DNA of 40,405 nt from Halobacteriales archaeon QS_8_65_32. Its GTDB lineage: Archaea; Halobacteriota; Halobacteria; Halobacteriales; Halococcaceae. Below the pieces are notes generated by a model. That model saw nothing but the letters and a program-made list of their open reading frames with translations. It was not told the DNA's origin and did no database searches. The translations under genes were made by a program, and so were the position numbers. Below, in pieces: positions 24,339 to 32,105 of this stretch (its first letter is position 1; every line of letters begins with the position of its first letter). The stretch covers positions 10,053 to 50,457 of the forward strand of contig PXRY01000046.1 in NCBI GenBank assembly GCA_003022925.1, given 5' to 3'.

Positions 24339-25672
24339 ATGCACGTTGCGATCATCGGTGCGTACGGGAGCGCCGGCGTCGCCGCCGCACAGGTCCTCGC
24401 CGACTGTGAAGGCGTTACACTCACGCTGATCGACGGCGGCGAACCCGGCGGCGGCCTCTGTATCCTGCGGGGCTGTATGCCCTCGAAGGAGGTGCTCTCG
24501 GCGGGTGCCCATCGCTTTCAGGCGCCGCCCACCGCCGTGCGGCCGTCCACGACCTGGCGAGCCGCGAGGGGGTCGAATTCCTCGCGGAGAACGCACGATT
24601 CGTCGACGATCGGACGGTCGCGGTCGGCGACCGGGAACTAACCCCCGATTACGTCGTGTGCGCGACGGGATCTACGGTGAACGTGCCCGACCTAGAGGGA
24701 ATCGACGACGTTCCGTATCGCACGAGCGCGGACGTACTCGACGCGACCGAGTTCGGCGCGTCCGGCATCGTAATGGGATTCGGGTACGTCGGGATGGAAC
24801 TCGTGCCCTACCTCGCGGAAGCCGGCGGCGTCGATCTCACGGTGATCGAACACGACGCCCGCCCGCTCGACGAGGCCGATCCCGAGTTCGGCGATCGAGT
24901 CCTCGACCTCTACCGCGAGGAGTTCAACCTCGACATCCGTACGAACACGTACGAGCAACGGGTCGAACCAACCGCCGACGGCGGCGTTCGCATGACGGTC
25001 GAGAACGGATCGGACGAGAACGGTAGGACCGAGACGATCGAGGCCGACGAACTGTTCGTGTTCACCGGTCGCCGGCCCGTTCTCGACGGTCTGGGTATCG
25101 AAAACACCGCGCTCGATCCCGGCGACGGACGGGCGGACGGCGAGTGGGTCACGGACACGATGCAGGCCCGCGACGACCCCCGCGTGTTCGTCGTTGGCGA
25201 CGTTAACGGCAAAGAGCCCGTTCTCCACGTCGCGAAGGAACAGGGCTTTCTCGCCGCCGAGAACGCACTCGCCCACCATCGAGGGGACGACCTCGAAGCG
25301 TACGAGAATACCCATCACCACGTGATGTTCACCGGCCTCGGGGTCTATCCCTACGCGCGGGTCGGCCATTCGGCCGAGTCGGCACGCGAGGCCGGCCTCG
25401 ATTTCGTTTCGGTCTCGCGGGACGCGGCCGACGACGGCGTATTCAAAACGAAAGACGTTCCCGAAGGGCTAGGGACACTCGTCGTCGGGACCGACGGCAC
25501 GGTATTGGGATACCAGGGGCTCCACTACCACGCCGACGCGATGGCGAAAACCATGCAGGTGATAATCGAGTGCGGGCTCGGCGTTCGTGAGATTCCCGAC
25601 CGTGCCTATCACCCGACGACGCCCGAGATCTTAGATAGCTTGTTCCGCGAAGCGAAAGAGGAGCTGGGATGA
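24339..25672 (+). pseudogene. Pyridine nucleotide-disulfide oxidoreductase (Lpd/MerA-like), internal deletion and frameshift
   Basis: Frame one (24339) encodes MHVAIIGAYGSAGVAAAQVL (FAD-binding loop) and GGGLCILRGCMPSKEVLSAG with the redox CxxxxC, then loses the family sequence after HRFQA. A second frame picks up from 24527 as AHRRAAVHDLASREGVEFLA and continues to the end: CATGSTVNVPDL, GFGYVGMELVPYLAEAGG (NAD loop), FVVGDVNGKEPVLHVAKEQG, and the C-terminal interface YHPTTPEIL. At the junction (24522-24527) roughly 35-40 residues expected between the redox helix and HRRAAVH are missing, a non-multiple-of-three deletion. Internal starts could make only a product lacking the FAD site. Pseudogene unless the assembly is wrong. 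Confidence 0.83.
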
Positions 25673-25686
25673 GGCGGACCGGTCGC

Positions 25687-26655
25687 TCAATCTTCACCCG
25701 AGGAAGTCGATGGTCGTTTCCCTGTCCGCTTTCCGTGCTGCGCGATAGACCTGCCATGCACTACGAGGTCCTGGAAGGCGAGGCCAACCGGCGCGAAGAC
25801 GGTGATCTCCTCGTCGGTCGTCCGACCGGGACGCTCTCGTACCACGACTGCTCCCAGTTCGGCGTCGATCGCCCCACCGTCGAGATCGGCGTTGGCGATC
25901 GCCCCCGACTCGCGGACCAGTTCGCGGTCGTCACAGACGAACCACGCATGCTCGATCAGATCGGCGCTGAGTTCACGTTTTCCCGGTCCGTCCGACCCGA
26001 GCGCCGTGACGTGTGTCCCGAGTCGGAGAACGCTCGCGTCGAGGAACGGCTCGTCGGACCATGTCGCAGTCAGGACGATCCGTCGATCGGCGACCGCTTC
26101 CTGGACGGTCTCATGGACATCGACCGAGACGCCTAATTCGTTCGTCATACGCTCGGCGAAGGCCACCGCCCGTTCGAGCGAGGCGTCGTACACCGAGACT
26201 CCTTCGAGCGACCGGGAGCGAGCGAGATGCCGGAGCCCGAACTCGCCCTGAGTCCCGGCCCCGACGACGGCCATCGTCGTCGCGTCGTCTCGGGCGAGTA
26301 CGTCGGTCGCCAGCGCGCCCGTCATCCCGGTTCGTGCAGCCGTGAGGTACGTCGAGTCCATCGTCGACAGGAGCGCGCCGTCCTCGGCATCGAACAACAG
26401 TACGAGCCCTCGGATCGACGGCGACGCCTCGGGAAACTTCGCGTGAACTTTGACCGAGTACGCCGGAATGCCAGCGGCGAGTCCCGATACTAAGACCATC
26501 GCCGAACCAGCGGTCGGAAGTTCAGATCCGACCCGCCTCGCAGGAATCTCACGATTCTGCGAGTAGGCCTCGAACGCCCTACGCAGGTCCGACCGCAGTA
26601 CGTCGGGGTCGAGCGAGTCGATCACGTCCGACCGGCTCAATACCGGCGTAGTCAC
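25687..26655 (-). CDS. Ornithine cyclodeaminase/mu-crystallin family protein
   Basis: A 322-aa NAD(P)-binding protein. The N-terminal part has PARRVGSELPTAGSAMVLVS and YSVKVHAKFPEASPSIRGLV, where the Lys of VKVHAKFP matches the family's substrate-contacting lysine. TYLTAARTGMTGALATDVLA contains the conserved R-T-G-x-x-x-x-L segment. The Rossmann motif is VVGAGTQGEFGLRHLA (about residue 130), and ALGSDGPGKRELSADLI carries the G-(S/A)-D-x-P-x-K-x-E signature. Members deaminate ornithine to proline or reduce imino acids; the exact substrate is not readable. The start is GTG at 26655. It converges on the broken oxidoreductase with 14 nt between stops. Confidence 0.88.
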   Translation of the reverse strand: MTTPVLSRSDVIDSLDPDVLRSDLRRAFEAYSQNREIPARRVGSELPTAGSAMVLVSGLAAGIPAYSVKVHAKFPEASPSIRGLVLLFDAEDGALLSTMDSTYLTAARTGMTGALATDVLARDDATTMAVVGAGTQGEFGLRHLARSRSLEGVSVYDASLERAVAFAERMTNELGVSVDVHETVQEAVADRRIVLTATWSDEPFLDASVLRLGTHVTALGSDGPGKRELSADLIEHAWFVCDDRELVRESGAIANADLDGGAIDAELGAVVVRERPGRTTDEEITVFAPVGLAFQDLVVHGRSIAQHGKRTGKRPSTSSGED

Positions 26656-26744
26656 GACTGTCAGAACTCACCAGCGTATCAAGTCAGTTACTCTCCCGCC
26701 GTTCGGTTCCTCGTCGCTCACCGATCATAGAAGGAGAGAACGAC

Positions 26745-28505
26745 TCACCCGCCGCGTTCGAGTATCATCCCATCGTCGCCGACCGCTACGTTGGGAACAG
26801 CGTCGCTGCCGGCACCGGACGACCCGGAGCCGAGAGAAACCCCACACAGCGTCTCGTCGGTCGGCGAATCGGCTTCCGTCCAGTCGTTGTCGCGGAGTTC
26901 GCGGATCGTGCCGTCGTCGCCGACCGCGAGGCCGCGTTCGAGGTCGTCCCCGTTCTCGCCGGCAGCGCGGGCCGACAGATCGATCGCGAAGAGCGTCGCC
27001 TCGCCGCCGTGTAGTTTCGTCCAGCCCGGGTCGTCGTACCGAAACACCGACCCGTCGCCGCCCGCGACGACAACTTCCGTGGATGTGACCGCGAGGTCGG
27101 TGAAATCGATGCCCGCGCCGTCGATGCCGATACGGCCCCAGGCCCCCCCGCCATCGGTCGTTTCGAAGACCCCCTGGCTCGTATCACAACAGTAGCCCGT
27201 CTCGCGGTCCCGAAACTCGATCGCCGACAAGCTAGAGCCGCTGCCGGGTTTCGTAGGTTCGGTCCATTCCAGGTCGCCAGCGTCGTTGTGTCCGACGAGG
27301 ACTTCGCCCGAGCCGTTCACGAGGGAGACGTCCTCGTTTCCGGCGGGACCGACGACCGCGATCGCCTCCCAGGAATCCGTCAGGTCCCGCGGCGCGGAGC
27401 GGTCGATGAGTCGTCCGTCCGACACGTCGTACTGGCCGAGCACGCCGCTGTCGCCACAGAACCAGACGCGCTCGCCGTCGTCGGTGGCGTCGATTCCCCA
27501 TAGCGGGTTCGACTCGGTCGTCGGCCCGTGGTCGAGTACGGTCTCCCAGCCGCCAGCGCGGCGCGCGAGGACCGTTCCGTCGTCGCCGACGGCGAAGCTG
27601 TCCCGTCCAGCGACGACCGTATTGTACAGCGGCTCGTCGGTCGGCGAGTCGACGGTGGCCCACTCGGGTTCGGCCGCCGGAGCATCCGAGTCGGACCCGT
27701 CGCCAGCCCCGATCGCACCCCCCCTTTTCCTATCGTCCCTGCTCGCCGCATCGTCGCTCTCCACTGCGCCGTCGTCGGTTCTCGTATCGGTACCGGTTTC
27801 CGCGCCGTTGCCGGCTTCCACGTCGTGTCCGACGTCCGCGCCGGCCTCGGCTTCGGCGTCGGGCGCGGCTTCGGTACCGATTTCGACGTTCGTTTCCGGC
27901 TCGTCGTCGCCGTTCTCGCCACCGGTATCGGGTTCGATGCCGGCATCAGCGTCGGTGTCAGTGTTGGTGTCGACGTCGGCTGCGGTGTCGGTCCCGGACT
28001 CGCAATCGGTATCGTCGGCTGCCGTCCCTTCCCCGTCGGTATTGACCTCGGTTCCTGCGTGAGTCGATCCGTCTCCAGTCGTGGTCGCCGTCGATCGGCC
28101 GTCGTTGGCCGAATCGGCGGTTTGACCACCGGCCGGACCGTTCGTCCGCGATACGCCGGACGCCGGCGACGACACCGGTTCGTCCGCTCGATCCGAGGTC
28201 GGCTCCGTGCTCGGGTCCCGCTCCGATCCGCGCGTCGAACCCGGTTCCCGTTCTCGCGGTTCCGGCGTGGAGGTCGGCCCCTCAATGTTCGGTTCGTTGC
28301 CCATCCGGTCGGCGGCGAGATAGAAGTGAGCGAGCGGCAACACGTAGACAGCGATCGCTACGACGACGAACCAGGTACCGACGACGCTGGCGAGCCCGAT
28401 CAATCCGGTCAACGCTGCTGCGGTCGCGGCGTGGATTCCGGTCTGGGCGTACTCGCGATAGAACTCCCAGAACCCCTGTGACTCGCTCGTCGCCTGTGCC
28501 GTCAT
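26745..28505 (-). CDS. Membrane-anchored beta-propeller protein with long acidic linker
   Basis: A 586-aa protein in three parts. Residues ~18-65 hold two membrane helices (THAATAAALTGLIGL-like and VVGTWFVVVAIAVYVLPLAH). Residues ~70-285 are a low-complexity linker rich in Asp, Glu, Gly, Thr and Ala (TDTAADVDTNTDTDADAGIE), like the glycosylated or acidic stalks of haloarchaeal surface proteins. The rest is a YCF48/BNR-like propeller with repeated VGDDGT motifs: FAVGDDGTVLARRAGGWETV, WFCGDSGVLGQYD, AGGDGSVFRYDDPGWTKL, LAVGDDGTIRELRDNDWTEA, and VAVGDDGMILERGG. STDEPLYNTV and PTDETLCGVS frame the domain. Function is unknown; it may bind or monitor a surface ligand. The topology (propeller in or out) cannot be settled from sequence. 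Confidence 0.75.
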   Translation of the reverse strand: MTAQATSESQGFWEFYREYAQTGIHAATAAALTGLIGLASVVGTWFVVVAIAVYVLPLAHFYLAADRMGNEPNIEGPTSTPEPREREPGSTRGSERDPSTEPTSDRADEPVSSPASGVSRTNGPAGGQTADSANDGRSTATTTGDGSTHAGTEVNTDGEGTAADDTDCESGTDTAADVDTNTDTDADAGIEPDTGGENGDDEPETNVEIGTEAAPDAEAEAGADVGHDVEAGNGAETGTDTRTDDGAVESDDAASRDDRKRGGAIGAGDGSDSDAPAAEPEWATVDSPTDEPLYNTVVAGRDSFAVGDDGTVLARRAGGWETVLDHGPTTESNPLWGIDATDDGERVWFCGDSGVLGQYDVSDGRLIDRSAPRDLTDSWEAIAVVGPAGNEDVSLVNGSGEVLVGHNDAGDLEWTEPTKPGSGSSLSAIEFRDRETGYCCDTSQGVFETTDGGGAWGRIGIDGAGIDFTDLAVTSTEVVVAGGDGSVFRYDDPGWTKLHGGEATLFAIDLSARAAGENGDDLERGLAVGDDGTIRELRDNDWTEADSPTDETLCGVSLGSGSSGAGSDAVPNVAVGDDGMILERGG

Positions 28506-28600
28506 CGGTCGTTCGTACTCCCGAGGCCTCCTTCAGGCTTCGGCCGGCGTGTCCGACCGTGTTTACTGTAGCAGCTTTTCGCAAAAAGAGCCGTCGAGAC

Positions 28601-28906
28601 CGGTTTGGAAGCCCCCGACACGCTTGGCTTCTGCTCACGGGCCTGAGGCCCGCTCACGGGTCGTTCCTCCTCGTTCGCAGGTTCGTGGGACCGCTGGTCC
28701 CACACTCATTGCGGGACCGAAGGTCTCTCGATCGACCACGTTAGAGGAGGTCAGCGGAGCCGACCTCCCGCTCGGCGAGCGAGACCCCCGAGCACGCCGA
28801 TGGCGCGCGCAGCGTGGTTCGCAGCCAGGGCGATTCCGAAGGAATCGCTTGCAGCCGGGCAGCAGACCTGCCCGGCGGCGCCGAGCGTGTCGGGGGCCTT
28901 CGAACC
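28601..28906. mobile_element. Hairpin-rich element bounded by a 26-bp imperfect inverted repeat
   Basis: The left end GGTTTGGAAGCCCCCGACAC... (28601-28626) matches the reverse complement of the right end (28881-28906) at about 22 of 26 positions. Inside are at least six short hairpins: CGGGCC-TGA-GGCCCG (28638-28652), GTGGGACC-GCT-GGTCCCAC (28685-28703), GGGACC-GAA-GGTCTC with one G.T pair (28713-28727), GGAGGTC...GACCTCC (28746-28768), GCGATTCC-GAA-GGAATCGC (28830-28848) and GCCGGGCAG...CTGCCCGGC (28854-28876). No ORF in it looks like a protein. It resembles a MITE-like or structured non-coding element. Target duplication is not evident, so the mobile call is tentative. Confidence 0.5.
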
Positions 28907-28999
28907 GTCCTGTGCTCTTTTCGTGGTTTCACTGCCGATAATGAATACCAGCGAGGAGGCACACACTAACGTACGTTCGGCGACTACGCCTCCGAACCG

Positions 29000-29521
29000 A
29001 TGTACGATCGAATCCTGGTTCCGACCGACGGCAGCGACGCGGCGACGAAGGCGGCCGTCCACGGTTTCGGCCTCGCGAAGTACCACACCGCGGCCGTCGA
29101 TCTGCTGTACGTCGTCGACGAACCCCCGCCCGGAACGACGGACGGAGCGGGCGGTCCCGGCCTGTTCGGCGAACCGGGCGTCACCACCTATCCCGAACGG
29201 ATCGATCCCGTACTCGAAGAGATGGGCTCGCAAGCCGTCGACGACCTCGCCGGGTTCGCCGACGAGCTCGACGTCGAAGCGGCCACGGAGGTCCTCAGCG
29301 GCCGACCGGAGGAGGCGATCTCCCGCTTCGCCGACGAGCAAGGCGTCGATCTGATCGTCATGGGGACGCGCGACCGAAGCGGGATGGAACGACTGCTGCA
29401 CCGGAGCACGACCGACGGCGTGCTTCGTGCTACCACCGTACCGGTGCTGGTCGTCCACGCGGACGAAGACGAACTCGGAGCCGAAAACGAAAACGAGGTT
29501 GGAACTGAAGACGAACCATAG
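29000..29521 (+). CDS. Universal stress protein (UspA family)
   Basis: A 173-aa Usp-fold protein. It begins MYDRILVPTDGSDAATKAAV (strand 1 plus the conserved Asp), then VDLLYVVDEPPPG (strand 2), GVDLIVMGTRDRSGMERLLH (strand 4) and VLRATTVPVLVVHADEDE (strand 5), the complete fold plus an acidic tail. ATP-binding Usps carry G-2x-G-9x-G-S/T after strand 4; here the segment is GTRDRSGMERLLHRSTTD, so the second Gly is Asp and the Gly before Ser is Arg. It is therefore probably a non-ATP-binding type. The insert GTTDGAGGPGLFGEPGVTTY lies where Usps are variable. Usps are cytoplasmic stress factors. The gene starts ~95 nt after the hairpin-rich element. Confidence 0.88.
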   Translation: MYDRILVPTDGSDAATKAAVHGFGLAKYHTAAVDLLYVVDEPPPGTTDGAGGPGLFGEPGVTTYPERIDPVLEEMGSQAVDDLAGFADELDVEAATEVLSGRPEEAISRFADEQGVDLIVMGTRDRSGMERLLHRSTTDGVLRATTVPVLVVHADEDELGAENENEVGTEDEP

Positions 29522-29679
29522 GCGAGATTCCCTCGCTCATCGGCCTCGACGGAGGTCGACCTCGGCTGTACGTGTTCCTCGACCGAGCGTTGCTCCCGTC
29601 CCGTCCCGGTTCCGACCGCCGTCATCGAGGGACGAGCCATACTCGATCGACAGTTCCGTCGACGGGGAAGGGGTCCGTG

Positions 29680-30189
29680 TTACTCGGCGATCTCGACCGA
29701 CTCGAGGAGGACCTCCTCTTGAGGCTGGTCGTTCCCACCGGTCGGTACCGATCCGATCTCCTCTACGACGTCCATGCCCTCGGTGACCTCGCCGAAGACG
29801 GCGTGACGGTCGTCGAGATGGGGCTGGGCGTCGAGCGTGATAAAGAACTGCGAGCCGTTCGTATCGGGGCCGCTATTGGCCATCGATACCGTTCCGGCGC
29901 TGTCGTGGCGCAACTCCTCGTGGAACTCGTCGTCGAACGAATAGCCGGGCCCGCCGCGGCCGGTACCCGTAGGGTCGCCGGTTTGGATCATGAAGTCGGC
30001 GATGATCCGATGGAAGGGTACGTCGTCGTAGAGTGGGCCCTCGATCTCCTCGCCGGTTTCGGGGTGTTCCCAGGTTCGCTCGCCGGTCGCGAGGCCGACG
30101 AAATTGGAGACCGTCTCCGGGGCGCGCTCGTCGAAGAGTTCGATATCGATGTCGCCGTGGCTCGTGTGCAGCGTCGCTCGTTTCGTCAT
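29680..30189 (-). CDS. Cyclophilin-type peptidyl-prolyl cis-trans isomerase
   Basis: A 169-aa cyclophilin that speeds cis/trans isomerisation of prolyl bonds. Motifs are LHTSHGDIDIELFDERAPET, VPFHRIIADFMIQTGDPTGT (catalytic Arg within FHRI, plus the Phe and Gln of FMIQTGDPTG), GTVSMANSGPDTNGSQFFIT and HLDDRHAVFGEVTEG. All active-site landmarks are present. There is no signal peptide when started at ATG 30189 (MTKRATLHTSHG), so it is cytoplasmic. The ORF track's 35 extra residues come from the GGGAY repeat upstream and are not coding. It converges with the universal stress protein gene. Confidence 0.95.
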   Translation of the reverse strand: MTKRATLHTSHGDIDIELFDERAPETVSNFVGLATGERTWEHPETGEEIEGPLYDDVPFHRIIADFMIQTGDPTGTGRGGPGYSFDDEFHEELRHDSAGTVSMANSGPDTNGSQFFITLDAQPHLDDRHAVFGEVTEGMDVVEEIGSVPTGGNDQPQEEVLLESVEIAE

Positions 30190-30240
30190 ACCGCTCGCTC
30201 GCCCGCGGAACGGAAAACGCCACCGAAACCGACACAGGAC

Positions 30241-30295
30241 GGGACGGGATAGGATGGGATGGGATAAGACGGGACGGAACAGAGCGGGACGCAAC
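30241..30295. repeat. GGGAY pentanucleotide tandem repeat
   Basis: About eleven consecutive 5-nt units fit GGGAC/GGGAT with substitutions (GGGAC GGGAT AGGAT GGGAT GGGAT AAGAC GGGAC GGAAC ...). The run lies in the gap upstream of the cyclophilin gene. No function is visible; it looks like slippage-derived sequence. Confidence 0.7.
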
Positions 30296-30343
30296 TAGGA
30301 CGCGACCGAGACGTCACCAAAGCGAGCGGTCACGAGTCGGCGA

Positions 30344-30363
30344 GGCGAACCCGTGGGTTCGCC
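30344..30363. repeat. Perfect hairpin GGCGAACCC/GGGTTCGCC
   Basis: A 9-bp perfect inverted repeat with a 2-nt spacer (effectively an 8-bp stem with loop CGTG). It lies in the gap between the divergent cyclophilin and lipoprotein genes and is similar in size to the hairpins at 28638-28876 and 34154-34203. Confidence 0.6.
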
Positions 30364-30492
30364 AGTCTACCAGTTCACGGACTCGCAGAACTCGGAAGTC
30401 CGCGGCTTCGCCCACGGAAATGTAAGGTTATTTTACTTTCGACCCGCCGTCGGCGCACAAAGCATATGCCGGCCGGCCGGAGTTGTCGGGTA

Positions 30493-31119
30493 ATGCGTCG
30501 TCGTCGCTTATTGACCGTTCTCGGGGCGATCGGGGGGACCTCGTTGCTCTCGGGGTGTGCCGATCGGGTTTCGGTCGGTTCGGGTTCGGAGTCGGGTCCC
30601 GATGCCGGCGCCGCCGCGAACGCGTCGTCCGGGTCGGCCGCCTCCGCGTCGGTATCGGCGACGACGGGAACCGACGTGGCGGCGTCGGGCGACTGTCCGG
30701 CGGTCGGCCCGTCGGTCGTCTGCTATCAGGACGCGTCCGAGGACGCTCCAGTCGTCCTCGTTCCCTCCGTCGCGTCGGCTTCGCTCGCGGGCGAGGCTAT
30801 CGGCTTTAGCCTCTACAACCGAAGCGGGTCGGAGATCGCCTTCCGGCCCTACGACTGGCGGGTCTGGCAGTACGCCGATCGCTGGGTTCGGATCGACGGC
30901 GACGGAGACGGAAACCGGCCGTCGGTCGGGGAGACGACGCTTAGCCCCGGCGGGAGCTATGCTTGGCAGGTCGCCGTCGGCCCGATCGAAGTCACCGCCG
31001 ATCGACCGCCCGTGACGGTAAATGGCGTTGAGTTCGACGTCGGACGCTACGCCTTCGGCGTGCCCGCCCGCCGGGAGAAACGCCACACCTACGCCGCCGC
31101 GTTCGACGTCACCGAGTGA
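30493..31119 (+). CDS. Predicted Tat-exported lipoprotein, unknown function
   Basis: A 208-aa protein. The N terminus MRRRRLLTVLGAIGGTSLLSGC has a basic start, a hydrophobic run and a lipobox (LSGC), typical of haloarchaeal lipoproteins, though the twin-Arg motif is loose. A low-complexity Ser/Ala/Gly linker follows (about residues 30-70). The folded domain (about 75-208) has two cysteines early (GDCPAVGPSVVCYQD), then GEAIGFSLYNRSGSEIAFRP, YDWRVWQYADRWVRID and GGSYAWQVAVG, an all-beta pattern like an immunoglobulin-type domain. No named family is recognised. The ATG at 30493 is preferred over 30466 because it places the signal peptide at the very start. Confidence 0.72.
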   Translation: MRRRRLLTVLGAIGGTSLLSGCADRVSVGSGSESGPDAGAAANASSGSAASASVSATTGTDVAASGDCPAVGPSVVCYQDASEDAPVVLVPSVASASLAGEAIGFSLYNRSGSEIAFRPYDWRVWQYADRWVRIDGDGDGNRPSVGETTLSPGGSYAWQVAVGPIEVTADRPPVTVNGVEFDVGRYAFGVPARREKRHTYAAAFDVTE

Positions 31120-31195
31120 TTCCGACACGCGACCGATCCCCGCTCGCCGACGGTTCGTGGCGACCGAGGGCCGATCGAACACGGACCAGCATGGA

Positions 31196-31678
31196 TCAAC
31201 GCGGTTCGACGCCGAAGGGACTCTCCGCTTCGGTCCAGGGCCAGCCGGGTAGCCTGGTCTGAAAGCCCGCGGCGAGCGCGGCGTCGAGGTCGTCCGCGCC
31301 CGCGACGCCCTCAGTGTGGGTGGTGACGTCGGCGTAATGGAAAGTCGCCTCGCCTAACAGCCGGAGCGGCTGGGAACCCGCGAGACAACCGGCGAGTTCC
31401 CGCCCGAGGAGTTCGTCGACGACGAACCCGGGGTAGTCGGCCGCGACGTCCAGGTCCCGGAGGATCGCGGTGAGCGCGGCGACGTTCACCGCGAGATCGC
31501 CGTTTGCGAACACCGCGTCGACCGCCGCCTCGTACTCCGCGGCGTCCACTCGCGCGACTTCGGTATCGAACGCGCTTGCGAGGTTGGCGCGCATCTCGTT
31601 GATCAGCGGGACGATGACGTCCGCGCGCTCGGCGACCCAGTCGCGCTCGGCTTCGACGGCGGCCGGTGTGACTTCCAT
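31196..31678 (-). CDS. Conserved-looking haloarchaeal protein, unknown function
   Basis: A 160-aa soluble, mostly helical acidic protein. It begins MEVTPAAVEAERDWVAERAD, followed by VIVPLINEMRANLASAFDTE, a middle of Ala/Asp-rich helices (AAVDAVFANGDLAVNVAALT), LDVAADYPGFVVDELLGREL and a C-terminal ATFHYADVTTHTEG...LPGWPWTEAESPF. I do not recognise a domain. Codon use and lack of low complexity support a real gene. On the minus strand AATTATAAAAG (about 31715-31725) is a good TATA box ~40 nt before the ATG. It is divergent from the aCPSF1 gene region. Confidence 0.65.
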   Translation of the reverse strand: MEVTPAAVEAERDWVAERADVIVPLINEMRANLASAFDTEVARVDAAEYEAAVDAVFANGDLAVNVAALTAILRDLDVAADYPGFVVDELLGRELAGCLAGSQPLRLLGEATFHYADVTTHTEGVAGADDLDAALAAGFQTRLPGWPWTEAESPFGVEPR

Positions 31679-32105
31679 ATCAGTGAGACACCCGAGATAT
31701 GGGGGTTTGCGAAGGCTTTTATAATTCCCGGGCTCTACGCGACGATATGCGTGGGTTTTCCGGGTTCTCCGCGTAGCAGTCGGCGTTCCCGGATGGCGGT
31801 ATCGGTACCGTAGCCGAGCGACGAGACCTCCGCAGTAGACACTATATGTCCCGTAGCTTCCGTCCTAATGGGTGCGGACGACCGCTTCCGGCCACCGTTC
31901 GTGGTCGAACCGAACAACGCGGCGTCCCTCCCGAGAACGACCGACGCCTCGCTTCCGTCCGTTCGCCGACGACGAACTCGCGGACGGCGACGTCATCGGA
32001 GTCGGCGTCGGCCCCGATGGCGACGGCGGTGGCAACGATAACGACGGCGACGGCCCGACCCGGAACCCACCGACGACGAACGACGCAGACCTATTCCTCC
32101 GACAC
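31679..32105. other. Upstream region of aCPSF1 with a second promoter and a possible decayed ORF
   Basis: The region holds the promoter of the minus-strand gene at its left end, then CACTATATGTCC (about 31839-31850) ~27 nt before an ATG at 31868. That ATG opens a short ORF (MGADDRFRPPFVVEPNNAAS...) that soon becomes Arg-rich. From about 31960 the frame of aCPSF1 carries coding-like sequence (FADDELADGDVIGVGVGPDG) running in frame into the aCPSF1 ATG. This could be a frameshifted small gene or chance; no family match is recognised. Confidence 0.35.

Noticed and set aside
27528-28481. Plus-strand ORF of 317 aa opposite the acidic-linker propeller gene
   Set aside because: Val/Gly/Phe repeats (VSVGVSVGVDVG) are the complement of the Asp/Thr-rich linker codons and do not form a real protein.
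28601-28906. Hairpin-rich element as a decayed IS with transposase
   Set aside because: No frame carries transposase-like motifs and the length is too short; a MITE-like or structural element remains possible.
30241-30295. GGGAY repeat as the coding N terminus of the cyclophilin (ORF track start at 30294)
   Set aside because: The encoded RPVLSHPILSRPVL is repeat-derived; cyclophilins start near MTKRATLHTSHGDI, which has its own ATG.
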